Source: Proteocatella sp041738345 (GTDB lineage Bacteria; Bacillota; Clostridia; Peptostreptococcales; Filifactoraceae). Taken from it: DNA of 64,000 bases. The notes beneath the pieces are model-generated. The model made no database searches and was not told the origin of the DNA. It saw only the letters and a list, made by a program, of their open reading frames with translations. The translations under genes and the position numbers were made by a program. Location: contig JBGSPX010000020.1 in NCBI GenBank assembly GCA_041738345.1, forward strand, positions 12,364-76,363. The letters are read 5' to 3'. Positions 1-8,059 of the stretch are shown one piece after another. Each line of letters opens with the position of its first letter. The first letter of the stretch is position 1.

Positions 1-21
1 TTAAAAATATTAATTCGTAAA

Positions 22-80
22 TAAAAACCTAGATTAATATCATTACAATTGTTGTAAATGAATATTAATCTAGGTTTTAT
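22..80. terminator. Bidirectional terminator-like hairpin
   Basis: An 18-bp inverted repeat (arms about 23-40 and 62-79, core ACCTAGATTAATAT) ends in T-rich sequence on both strands. It lies just after the stop of the minus-strand transporter and would end its transcript. Confidence 0.7.
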
Positions 81-101
81 TTTGTATATAATTATTTCTG
101 A

Positions 102-1454
102 TTAAGCAGTTTGATTATCTGATTTAGAATCATCACTTTCAACAACTAAACCGTTTAGCGTTTTATCTAGAGCCCAAAGGATAACACCTGCACCTATAGC
201 AATTGCTGCTATTGTAAAGTATGCAGTTGAGAATTTGAACTTTAATGTGAATTCATATAACCAGCCATAAGATTTTCCAGCAAAGAATACTGCAAGAACC
301 CAAACACTCATCATACTTGTTAATAATTTAGGTGGTGCAAATTTTGTTATAAATGAGTTTCCAAGTGGTGAGAATACCATTTCACCAAGTGATAGTACTA
401 TACCAAATGCAATAATCCAAGCTAAAGGAGCAAGATTGTTACCTCTTGTAACGTCTGCCATTGCAAATATTACATAAGATAGACCTAGTAATATCATACC
501 AAGTGCTGTTTTCTTAAACATACTTAAATCACCTTTTGGTCTTTTTGCAAGCTTAGTCCATAGTCCTCCAAGAACTGGTCCTAAAGCAATACACATAAAG
601 GCATTAAGAGAGTCAAACCAAGCTGTTGGAACCTCGAATCCACCAATCATCCAGTTTGCAGCAGCAGCATCTCCACCCCAATAGTAATATACAGGCATAT
701 ATGCTAGGTACCAGAATACCCAGAAAATTACAGAGAAGAACGATACTAGAACTATAGCTGCAACTCGTTTCTTTTCTATTGTTGTAAGTGGTTTAGATTC
801 TTCTTCTTTTTTAGACTCATCAGCTTTCTTATGTTCGTCTATTTTAAATGGTTTTTTTCCTGTTTCGCCAAGGAATCTCCAACCAAATATAAACCAAGCT
901 GCGTCAACATACATCATAATAGCGCAAACTAAGAAGCAAAAAGCATATCCTTTTGTTCCAACAAGAACACCAAGAATAGTTGTTCCAAAGAATGAACCGA
1001 AGTTAACAAAAGAATACTGAGTAGAAAATGCACTATCTAATTGTCTAGGATCATCAAAAAGTCTACCTGTAATAGCATTTGTTTGGCATTTAAATAAACC
1101 AGTACCAATAGATACCAAGACAATCATAAGGTTAACCATAGAAGCACTTGAAGCTTGCCAGCCTACTAAATAACCTGTTCCCATAAGTACCATACCAACA
1201 GGAACTAGATAACGAGCACCTATATGTTTGTCTGAAATATAACCTCCGATAAGTGGAGCTAGGTAAGTAAATGCAACTAGGTTTGCTGTCATTTTAGCTG
1301 CTTCAGCACTAGAAAGCTCAAGTCCTCCATCTGCTACCTTAGCAACTACAAATACGGCAATTAGCCACTTTGCTCCATAAAAAGCAAATCTTTCAAGTGC
1401 AAAAGCAAATGAGCATACGTAAAACCCAAAAGGTCTTCTGTTTGTTGTTTCCAA
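102..1454 (-). CDS. POT/PTR2-family proton-dependent oligopeptide transporter
   Basis: A 450-residue integral membrane protein of the POT (proton-coupled di/tripeptide) branch of the major facilitator superfamily. The N-terminus carries the family-type FALERFAFYG segment (the ExxER region), followed by GGYISDKHIGARY and GMVLMGTGY, which match the first POT signature. About a dozen hydrophobic helices are visible, with a Lys/Glu-rich cytoplasmic loop near residues 205-225. The start is TTG (1454-1452), with AGGAGG eight bases upstream. It stands alone on the minus strand and ends at a strong hairpin. Peptide uptake fits an amino-acid-fermenting anaerobe. The exact substrate cannot be read from the sequence. 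Confidence 0.88.
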   Translation of the reverse strand: METTNRRPFGFYVCSFAFALERFAFYGAKWLIAVFVVAKVADGGLELSSAEAAKMTANLVAFTYLAPLIGGYISDKHIGARYLVPVGMVLMGTGYLVGWQASSASMVNLMIVLVSIGTGLFKCQTNAITGRLFDDPRQLDSAFSTQYSFVNFGSFFGTTILGVLVGTKGYAFCFLVCAIMMYVDAAWFIFGWRFLGETGKKPFKIDEHKKADESKKEEESKPLTTIEKKRVAAIVLVSFFSVIFWVFWYLAYMPVYYYWGGDAAAANWMIGGFEVPTAWFDSLNAFMCIALGPVLGGLWTKLAKRPKGDLSMFKKTALGMILLGLSYVIFAMADVTRGNNLAPLAWIIAFGIVLSLGEMVFSPLGNSFITKFAPPKLLTSMMSVWVLAVFFAGKSYGWLYEFTLKFKFSTAYFTIAAIAIGAGVILWALDKTLNGLVVESDDSKSDNQTA

Positions 1455-1522
1455 TTTTTTTTCCTCCTAATTTTGATTTTTAATAAACTATAATTTGGTG
1501 TATTCTTACTAGCCTGTTGTTT

Positions 1523-1738
1523 TTAAATAATTGCATTATCAATAAGTTCATCATTTACAGGCTCAAGAACAAGTGTTCTTGTGAGGGAAGTGATTCCTTC
1601 ATAATAATTTCACCAGTAACAGTAAGATAAATATGCTCAAGGTTTAAAGGTACAATAAGATTCGGCAGAAGGGATTATGTACGCATCAATTTACTTTTCT
1701 GCCATAAGTTGTTGTAGTCTTAACACTCGGTCTAGAAT
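1523..1738 (-). pseudogene. Remnant resembling aminopeptidase P N-terminus
   Basis: Reading the minus strand from 1738 gives RVLRLQQLMAEK, a TAA stop, then IDAYIIPSAES. This closely resembles the start of the creatinase-N domain of bacterial aminopeptidase P (typically LRxLMxExxIDAYIIPSxD). The same frame reopens near the end as LVLEPVNDELIDNAII before a stop at 1523, a plausible C-terminus of the same or another gene. Only about 70 codons remain of a family usually near 590 residues, and in-frame stops and a shifted middle part interrupt it. Assignment of the N-terminal piece is fairly good; the C-terminal piece is a guess. Confidence 0.45.
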
Positions 1739-2287
1739 ACTGACTATACAAAAAACGCATAAACATATTTTTTACATAATCAATCCTATCATAATATGTG
1801 CTTTGACACAATACAAAAATATAAAAAATTGTTATATTATTGATAAAAATATGAAAAAAGAATGTTTTTATTGTGAAATTATTCATTTTAATGAAATCTT
1901 TTCATTTTTAAATACATATGTTGGAATTTTTAGAATAATAACAAAACTGTTAATGAGCTAATTTTGTTATTTATACATAATCTCGTAATGACTTATAAGC
2001 TATGAAATAAACGTTTTTTGCAATTTACATATTATTTTTTTTGTAAATATATTTATTGAAAAATAATATAATATAATTTTTGAAAAATGAATATTTTTCA
2101 AAAAAATGTATAAAACTAGACATAATATATAAAAGTGTACATTTAAAAATACTATATTTATCATATAAAACACAAAAGTATAACATACAAATGAAGAAAA
2201 AAAGTGAAAATTGTAATCCACACAACAAAAAGTAGACATTTATGTGTTATTTCGCCTCAAGGTTTGTTAAAAATAAAACCTAAAATA
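1739..2287. other. AT-rich intergenic stretch, no gene seen
   Basis: About 550 bases of very AT-rich sequence with no ORF showing a recognisable motif, sensible composition or ribosome site. One 12-bp inverted repeat (2077-2088 with 2093-2104, TTTTTGAAAAAT type) could be a weak hairpin. A short AGGTTT/AAACCT pair at 2260-2281 follows the end of the next minus-strand gene. Confidence 0.5.
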
Positions 2288-3376
2288 CTAATTAAAAATA
2301 GATAGTTGAATGTCCAATAAATTTTTTAATTTTTCACGATTATTTTCGGTTATTTCGAATACTAGGTATGCAGGATTTAGTTTTTCTATGAAAGCTAGAG
2401 TACCTTTAAATGTTATTGGGCTATGTGTATCTATTTTCAAAACATGATCATACAATATTTTAAATTTTTCATAAAAATTAATATTAGGATTATGAAATAA
2501 TGGATATTTAAGGTTTTGCAAGTGTTGTTTTACATATTTTCCACTCAAAGATTGATGTAAATGTACCGCTTTGATATGTTTTATAAAATCAGTATTTTTT
2601 TTATGAAAAAAATCGGTGTGAATATCAACTATACGGTTAAGATATTCCATTGCGAAAACTTCATTTTCTATATTTATATTTGTATTTAGAAGGTGGCCGA
2701 CATCAAGCACAAATCCTTTTTTTTCATAGTCAATGCCTTGGATAAGGTGGAAAGATATATTTGGATTTATAAAATTAAGCCCATTCCACCACAGATTTTC
2801 TATTAAAAATTCAAATTTATAGCTACTATCTTTTAGAAGTGAATTTATTATTTCTATAGAAGCTTTTATTATAGTCATATCATCATTTTCTAAATTGTAA
2901 GTCAAAGTTTCGTTTATATTTACGTTTGAAACATGAAATACCACATATTCGGCACTCATATTATGAGCATTGTCACAGTCTTTTTTAAAATAAGCTATAA
3001 TATGATTTCTCAAGTAGTTTTGTATAGACTCAATTTGAGTTTGATTATAGTTTGTTAAACTCCAATCAAAATTATTGAATTTTTTTGTAAAGACATTAAA
3101 ATCTAGTCCATAAAATTCTAAACAAGTTTTAGCATCGCCAAATTCAGCTATAAGTCTTTTGGGATTAAAATTCCATAAATCTATCCAATATGAAAAAAAT
3201 CCTAGATGATAGCCTATAATTTTATCATTTGGAATTTTGTTACTATCTTCTTCATCACAACATATGATTTCAAATCCGTCAATATTATAATCTGAAATGA
3301 AATCAAGTAGTTCTTTGGATGAATAGTATTGATCTAAAGTAAATTCGTGTTTTAATATATGTAGAAGTTTTTTCAT
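2288..3376 (-). CDS. TIM-barrel protein of the xylose isomerase / AP endonuclease 2-like fold
   Basis: A 362-residue soluble protein with the layout of sugar phosphate isomerase/epimerase-like TIM barrels. Features include a strand-end acidic site EFLIENLWWNG near residue 195, FVLDVGHLLNTN near 228 (Asp and His typical of the metal site), and AVHLHQSLSG near 270. These fit a family with Glu, Asp and His metal ligands, but the substrate is unknown. It is monocistronic, starts at ATG with AAAGGATC upstream, and is flanked by long non-coding DNA on the downstream side. A TGATATAAT extended -10 lies on the minus strand at about 3420-3412. Confidence 0.6.
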   Translation of the reverse strand: MKKLLHILKHEFTLDQYYSSKELLDFISDYNIDGFEIICCDEEDSNKIPNDKIIGYHLGFFSYWIDLWNFNPKRLIAEFGDAKTCLEFYGLDFNVFTKKFNNFDWSLTNYNQTQIESIQNYLRNHIIAYFKKDCDNAHNMSAEYVVFHVSNVNINETLTYNLENDDMTIIKASIEIINSLLKDSSYKFEFLIENLWWNGLNFINPNISFHLIQGIDYEKKGFVLDVGHLLNTNINIENEVFAMEYLNRIVDIHTDFFHKKNTDFIKHIKAVHLHQSLSGKYVKQHLQNLKYPLFHNPNINFYEKFKILYDHVLKIDTHSPITFKGTLAFIEKLNPAYLVFEITENNREKLKNLLDIQLSIFN

Positions 3377-3498
3377 AGGCGCAAAGATCCTTTCAAATGA
3401 TTAATAACATTATTATATCATGAAAAACAAAATTATTATTTTATGTGCCAAATAATTTAAATTGTTAAATTATTTAGCTGTTTTTTTAGTAATTTGTA

Positions 3499-3507
3499 TG
3501 ATATAAT
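3499..3507 (+). promoter_or_regulatory. Extended -10 promoter element
   Basis: TGATATAAT matches an extended -10 (TGnTATAAT) about 39 bases before the prepilin-like gene. No clear -35 is visible, which such promoters can tolerate. Confidence 0.4.
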
Positions 3508-3545
3508 TTATAAGTATATATTCAGTGGGAATTGTGAGGTTTAAA

Positions 3546-4130
3546 ATGAAGCGTAACTGTCACTATGATAATGGATATGTGCTTTTAGAAGTAATTATTT
3601 CTATATTTATTACGTTTTTTGTAATCTCATCAGCAGTGAGTATTTTTGGGGTCGTAGCCTTACAGTATAATAAGTCAATTGCGACTAAGGAACTTATTGA
3701 ATCATCAGACTACATAGAGCAGGTTTTCATAAATGAGTTTTCAAAATCATCAGACATAAAAAACTTGTTAGATATTAATGGAAATGAACTGACGGAGATA
3801 CCGCGTGATAAAGAAGTGGTTTTTAAATGTTTGGGATTAATAAGAAGTCAATATATTTTTTATCAAAGCGGATACACAGAAGAATTTATATATGGGGGAG
3901 AGTTTTTAAATTATACAAAAAAACCTGTATTTATTTCAAAATATAAGAAATCAGAATATGGTGCTAAGGACTATAAGTGTTTTTCTGGATTTGAAGTAGG
4001 TAATAATGTGAAACAGATGGGGATATGTAAAGTGGATGATTTTTGCTACATAATAAATATAACTCTCGGGTATAGAGATACAGAGATTATTTATAATAAG
4101 AAATTTTTAGCAAAACTCAAGGGAGTTTAG
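3546..4130 (+). CDS. Orphan prepilin-like (type IV pilin / pseudopilin) protein
   Basis: The N-terminus reads MKRNCHYDNG then YVLLEVIISIFITFF. This is a short basic leader, a glycine at the prepilin peptidase cleavage point, a conserved Glu at +5 and a hydrophobic helix, as in class III prepilins and ComG-type pseudopilins. The mature body of about 185 residues is not recognised. I prefer ATG at 3546 (GTGAGG six bases upstream) over an upstream GTG at 3525, which lacks a ribosome site. It precedes an M24 peptidase and efp; in Bacillus the comG pilus operon lies in the same general neighbourhood of yqhT-efp. No assembly ATPase or peptidase is nearby. Confidence 0.65.
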   Translation: MKRNCHYDNGYVLLEVIISIFITFFVISSAVSIFGVVALQYNKSIATKELIESSDYIEQVFINEFSKSSDIKNLLDINGNELTEIPRDKEVVFKCLGLIRSQYIFYQSGYTEEFIYGGEFLNYTKKPVFISKYKKSEYGAKDYKCFSGFEVGNNVKQMGICKVDDFCYIINITLGYRDTEIIYNKKFLAKLKGV

Positions 4131-4148
4131 CTATTATTTGGAGGGAGC

Positions 4149-5201
4149 ATGGTTCAAAAAATAAGAGAATTCATGAAATACAATAACCTAAAAGCTGTCT
4201 TGATATCGAAGCCTCAAAATATACGATATTTTTCTAAATTTACTGGAACATCTTCATTAATTTTAGTTACAGATGTCAATCGATATATATATGTAGATTT
4301 TAGATATGTAGAGCAGGCGAAAGAACAATGTATAGGTTATGACGTAGTAACGATAAGGAGTAATTTAGATATTATAAATCACATGAAGAGTCTTGGATTT
4401 TCGAGACTTGCCTTTGAGGATGATTATGTAAATTATGCTATGTATGCACTATTCAAAGAAAAACTAGAAAATGTTGAATTTGTACCCCTTAAAGGACAAA
4501 TAACTAAGATACGAGCAGTTAAAACAGATGAAGAGATATCACATATAGAAAAAGCGGCAAATATATTAGATGAGACATTTACACATATATTAAAATTTAT
4601 TAAGCCTGGAATGTCAGAACTTGATATAGCTGTAGAGATAGAATATTTTGTGAAGAAAAAAGGAGCTATTGGAATACCTTTTGAAACCATTGTAGCTTCA
4701 GGGAAAAGAACAAGTATGCCACATGCTGTTGCTAGTGATAAAATAATAGATGATGGTGACTTCTTGACAATGGATTTCGGTTGCATATATAATGGGTATT
4801 GTGCTGATATTACAAGGACAATTTTTGTTGGTAGTGCTAGTGAAAAACAAAAAGAGCTTTATGATGTAGTACTAAAGGCTCAAACGGCATCACTTTCTAC
4901 AATAAAAGCTGGAGTTTCATGTAGAGCTATTGATAAGGTTGCAAGAGATATAATTTCAACTTATGGATATGCAGAGAATTTTGGACATGGTGTAGGGCAT
5001 GGTGTAGGGCTTGAAGTACATGAACTTCCAAGGATAAGTATTTTTAGTGAGGATGTCCTTGAAGAAAATATGGTTATTACTGACGAACCAGGTATATATA
5101 TACCTGAGTTTGGTGGGATTAGAATAGAAGATTTATTAGTGGTAACAAGTGATGGCTATAGATTACTTTCAAAGTCATCAAAAGAATTAATTGAAATTTA
5201 G
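4149..5201 (+). CDS. M24-family Xaa-Pro peptidase
   Basis: A 350-residue cytoplasmic metallopeptidase predicted to release N-terminal residues preceding proline. The N-terminal creatinase-like domain (about 1-125, NIRYFSKFTGTSS) is followed by the pita-bread catalytic domain. That domain has the dinuclear metal ligands in order: LTMDFG and CADITRT (two Asp), GHGVGHGVG (His), TDEPGIYIPEFGG (Glu) and GIRIED (Glu). The start ATG has GGAGGG five bases upstream. The gene is directly followed by efp, the same pairing as yqhT-efp in Bacillus. It is likely involved in recycling proline-containing peptides; in-vivo substrates are not known. Confidence 0.9.
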   Translation: MVQKIREFMKYNNLKAVLISKPQNIRYFSKFTGTSSLILVTDVNRYIYVDFRYVEQAKEQCIGYDVVTIRSNLDIINHMKSLGFSRLAFEDDYVNYAMYALFKEKLENVEFVPLKGQITKIRAVKTDEEISHIEKAANILDETFTHILKFIKPGMSELDIAVEIEYFVKKKGAIGIPFETIVASGKRTSMPHAVASDKIIDDGDFLTMDFGCIYNGYCADITRTIFVGSASEKQKELYDVVLKAQTASLSTIKAGVSCRAIDKVARDIISTYGYAENFGHGVGHGVGLEVHELPRISIFSEDVLEENMVITDEPGIYIPEFGGIRIEDLLVVTSDGYRLLSKSSKELIEI

Positions 5202-5223
5202 AAAGAATATTGGAGGTTATTTA

Positions 5224-5781
5224 ATGATTTCAGCAGGTGATTTTAGAAAAGGTGTAACTTTTGAGATTGAGGGTCAACCATTTCTTATAGTTGATTTTCA
5301 ACACGTAAAACCAGGAAAAGGAGCGGCTTTTGTAAGAACTAAATATAGAAACTTAAAGACAGGTGTTTTAAGAGAAGAAACTTTCAACCCTAACGATAAA
5401 TTTCCAAAGGCTACTATAGAAACAAAAGAAATGGAATACCTTTATAATGATGGGGAATTATATTACTTTATGGATAATGAGAGCTATGAGCAAATTCCTT
5501 TAAATTATGAGCAAGTTGAAGAAGCTATAAAATGGCTTAAGGAAAATGATTCAGCTACAATAAGATTTTATCAAGGAGCAGCTTTTCAAGTTGAAGCACC
5601 GTTCTTTGTTGAACTTCAAATAGTAGATTGTGAACCAGGAGTTAAGGGTGATACTGCTACAAATGTAACTAAAGCAGCTACCATGGAAACTGGCGCAGTG
5701 GTACAAGTTCCTCTTTTTATAAACCAAGGGGATAAAATTAAAATTGATACAAGAACAGGCGACTATATGTCAAGAGTATAG
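5224..5781 (+). CDS. efp: Translation elongation factor P
   Basis: A 185-residue EF-P with the usual three beta-barrel domains, starting MISAGDFRKG. EF-P enters stalled ribosomes at the E site and rescues polyproline synthesis. The domain I loop tip is HVKPGKGAAF with Lys32 at the position modified in many bacteria. The C-terminal signature region DKIKIDTRTGDYMSRV is intact. I start at 5224 (TTGGAGG upstream); a longer in-frame reading from 5191 overlaps the previous gene and has no family support. Confidence 0.96.
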   Translation: MISAGDFRKGVTFEIEGQPFLIVDFQHVKPGKGAAFVRTKYRNLKTGVLREETFNPNDKFPKATIETKEMEYLYNDGELYYFMDNESYEQIPLNYEQVEEAIKWLKENDSATIRFYQGAAFQVEAPFFVELQIVDCEPGVKGDTATNVTKAATMETGAVVQVPLFINQGDKIKIDTRTGDYMSRV

Positions 5782-5819
5782 AAACCTATAATATATACTT
5801 GTATAAGGAGGGCATGATC

Positions 5820-6245
5820 ATGGAATATTTATACGAAAGAGTTGCTTATTTAAGAGGCCTATGTGAAGGTCTAGGTATTTCTAACGAAACAAAAGAAGGT
5901 AGAGTTTTGGAGGAAGTAGTAGAGATTTTAGGGGAGTTTGCAGATGCGATTGTGGAACTTTCTGACAAGCAAGAGGAACTAGAAGAGTACACTGAAATGA
6001 TCGATGAAGATTTGTCTGAGTTAGAGGATGATTTTTATGAAGATGAAGAAGATGACGAAGACGATGATGAAATGGGTTATGTTGAAATAACGTGTCCTCA
6101 CTGTGGCGAAGAAATTGAAATAGACGAGGATTTGTTATATGACGAAGAGTCAGACATACTTTGCCCTTGTTGTGATCAAGTAGTTATAAGTGCATGTGAC
6201 GATGAGGATTTTGAAGAAGAAGAAATAGAAGAAGGCGACTTATAA
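5820..6245 (+). CDS. Acidic clostridial protein with a C-terminal zinc ribbon
   Basis: A 141-residue, very acidic protein. Its N-terminal half is helical (MEYLYERVAYLRGLCEGLGI), the middle is an Asp/Glu run (about residues 68-90), and the C-terminal zinc ribbon has two knuckles, CPHC and CPCC. The architecture resembles conserved hypothetical proteins found next to efp in clostridia. Its function is unknown. The start at 5820 is chosen because AAGGAGG at 5805-5811 is correctly spaced for it and too close to the ATG at 5814. A strong terminator follows, so it probably ends the pepQ-like/efp transcript. Confidence 0.7.
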   Translation: MEYLYERVAYLRGLCEGLGISNETKEGRVLEEVVEILGEFADAIVELSDKQEELEEYTEMIDEDLSELEDDFYEDEEDDEDDDEMGYVEITCPHCGEEIEIDEDLLYDEESDILCPCCDQVVISACDDEDFEEEEIEEGDL

Positions 6246-6253
6246 AAAAATTT

Positions 6254-6283
6254 AAAAGGCTGCATTTATGCAGCCTTTTAATA
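6254..6283 (+). terminator. Rho-independent terminator
   Basis: An 11-bp stem AAAAGGCTGCA/TGCAGCCTTTT with a 4-base loop and a T-rich end. It closes the efp-region transcript before rnc. Confidence 0.85.
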
Positions 6284-6323
6284 TAAAAGTCAAATATAAT
6301 GTTATCAGGGGGAATGTGTTTTT

Positions 6324-7016
6324 ATGAACAAACTTATAGAATTACAAAAAAAAATAGGATATACGTTTATTGATATAGAGCTTTTAAAAATAGCACTTAC
6401 ACATACATCGTATGCAAATGAACACAAAAAAAAGATGATAAAGCACAATGAAAGATTGGAATTTCTAGGGGATAGTGTACTTAGTTTAATAATAACTACT
6501 TATCTATTTAAGAACCTTTCAAATATTCCAGAGGGAGAACTTTCTAGAATAAGATCTACAATTGTTTGTGAAAATTCGTTAAAGCTAAGCGGCGATGAAT
6601 TTAATTTAAGTCAATATATATATATGGGAAAAGGTGAGGAACAAACGGGCGGAAGAGGTAGAAGTTCTATAGTATCAGATGCTATGGAGGCGCTTATAGC
6701 TTCAATATATTTAGATTCAGGATATGAAAATGCAGAAATATTTGTACTTCGTCAAATGGAAGATATAATTCAAAAGGCAATACAAGGGAAATTATTTAAG
6801 GATTATAAGACACAATATCAGGAAGTAATACAAAAAAAATCAAATGCTAAAATTGAGTATGTTGTAGTAAGCGAAGAAGGACCGGATCACCAAAAAATAT
6901 TTACAGTAAGTTTGCTTTTAAATGACACTGTAGTATCTACTGGGAAAGGAAGAAGTAAGAAAGTTGCAGAACAAAAAGCAGCAGAAATTGCTTTGGAGAA
7001 AATGAATGAACAATAA
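6324..7016 (+). CDS. rnc: Ribonuclease III
   Basis: A 230-residue double-strand-specific RNase that processes rRNA precursors and cleaves structured mRNAs. The catalytic signature NERLEFLGDSVL is at residues 42-53, with Glu and Asp metal ligands. The second acidic site VSDAMEALIASIYLDSG is near residue 117. A complete dsRNA-binding domain (about 155-228, DYKTQYQEVIQ to KKVAEQKAAEIAL) follows. It is the first gene of the block ending in smc-ftsY, as in many Firmicutes, and its end overlaps the next gene by 11 bases. Confidence 0.96.
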   Translation: MNKLIELQKKIGYTFIDIELLKIALTHTSYANEHKKKMIKHNERLEFLGDSVLSLIITTYLFKNLSNIPEGELSRIRSTIVCENSLKLSGDEFNLSQYIYMGKGEEQTGGRGRSSIVSDAMEALIASIYLDSGYENAEIFVLRQMEDIIQKAIQGKLFKDYKTQYQEVIQKKSNAKIEYVVVSEEGPDHQKIFTVSLLLNDTVVSTGKGRSKKVAEQKAAEIALEKMNEQ

Positions 7017-8046
7017 AAGAACAATTCCTATATTTGTACCCCATAGTGGATGCCCAAATGATTGTATTTTTTGTAATCAAAAAAAAATAACTGGAGTCTC
7101 TTCTTTAGTAGGGCCAAAAGAAGCCGAGGATACAATCGTAGAAGCCTTAAAAACTATTCCTCAAAACATGGATATAGAAATAGCGTTTTTTGGAGGAAGT
7201 TTTACAGCCATAGAAATAGAACATCAGGCAGCACTTTTGGATATTGCAAATAAGTATAGAAAAAACCACAATATAACGGATATAAGATTATCTACGAGAC
7301 CAGATGCTATAAATCAAGAAATTCTTGATTTTTTAAAATTAAAAAATGTAACTATAATAGAATTGGGAGTACAGTCTTTAGATGAAGCCGTACTTTTAAA
7401 TAGCAATAGAGGACATAACTCTAAATGTGTGTATGAATCATCAGAGCTTATTTTAAAAAATGGATTTAAACTTGGTCTTCAGATGATGCTAGGTTTGCCG
7501 GGAGATACAGTTGATAAAGTAATTTATACAGCAGAGGAATTTATAAAAATATCACCTCACTTTGTAAGAATATATCCGGTGCTAGTAATAAAAGATACAG
7601 GGCTTGAATCACTTTTTAAGAGTAAGGTTTATGAACCTTGGAGCATAGAACAGACAGTAGAAACATGCAAAGAAATTTATGTCAGATTTTCAAAAAAAGG
7701 AATAAAAGTTATACGGATAGGACTTCAAACATCTGAAGATATAACCCTTGGAAAAGATGTTGTAGCAGGGCCTTTTCATCCGGCAATTGGAGAACTTGTT
7801 TATTCTAGTATATTTAGAGATATTATAGAGAATGTCATAATTCCAGAAAAGTTGGATTATTACAAAGAACGAGTAGTAACCTTAAAGCTTAACAAAAAAC
7901 ATATTTCTAAAGTAATTGGAAATAAAAAGTCGAATAAGACATATTTTAAAAATAATTATAACATAATGTTTAATTTAGAATATATGGATTCAGAAAATAT
8001 TTTAGTTGTGGATGAAACAGTAATAGATATATCATTTTTAAAATAA
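7006..8046 (+). CDS. Radical SAM protein of the Elp3/oxygen-independent coproporphyrinogen oxidase-like family
   Basis: A 346-residue radical S-adenosylmethionine enzyme. The CX3CX2C cluster motif is at residues 16, 20 and 23 (GCPNDCIFC), followed by FFGGSFTAI (SAM-binding GG-type motif), STRPDAI and LGVQSLDEAVL. This N-terminal organisation resembles Elp3-like and YhcC-like radical SAM proteins; no acetyltransferase domain is present. In clostridia a gene of this kind commonly sits between rnc and smc. The reaction is not established; a role in RNA modification would fit the neighbours but is inference. Confidence 0.8.
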   Translation: MNNKRTIPIFVPHSGCPNDCIFCNQKKITGVSSLVGPKEAEDTIVEALKTIPQNMDIEIAFFGGSFTAIEIEHQAALLDIANKYRKNHNITDIRLSTRPDAINQEILDFLKLKNVTIIELGVQSLDEAVLLNSNRGHNSKCVYESSELILKNGFKLGLQMMLGLPGDTVDKVIYTAEEFIKISPHFVRIYPVLVIKDTGLESLFKSKVYEPWSIEQTVETCKEIYVRFSKKGIKVIRIGLQTSEDITLGKDVVAGPFHPAIGELVYSSIFRDIIENVIIPEKLDYYKERVVTLKLNKKHISKVIGNKKSNKTYFKNNYNIMFNLEYMDSENILVVDETVIDISFLK

Positions 8047-8059
8047 AAGAGAGAGCGCC

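Noticed and set aside
1677..2239. Overlapping ORFs of 66-94 codons on both strands in the AT-rich gap
   Set aside because: Phe/Ile/Tyr-rich random composition, no ribosome sites, no motifs.
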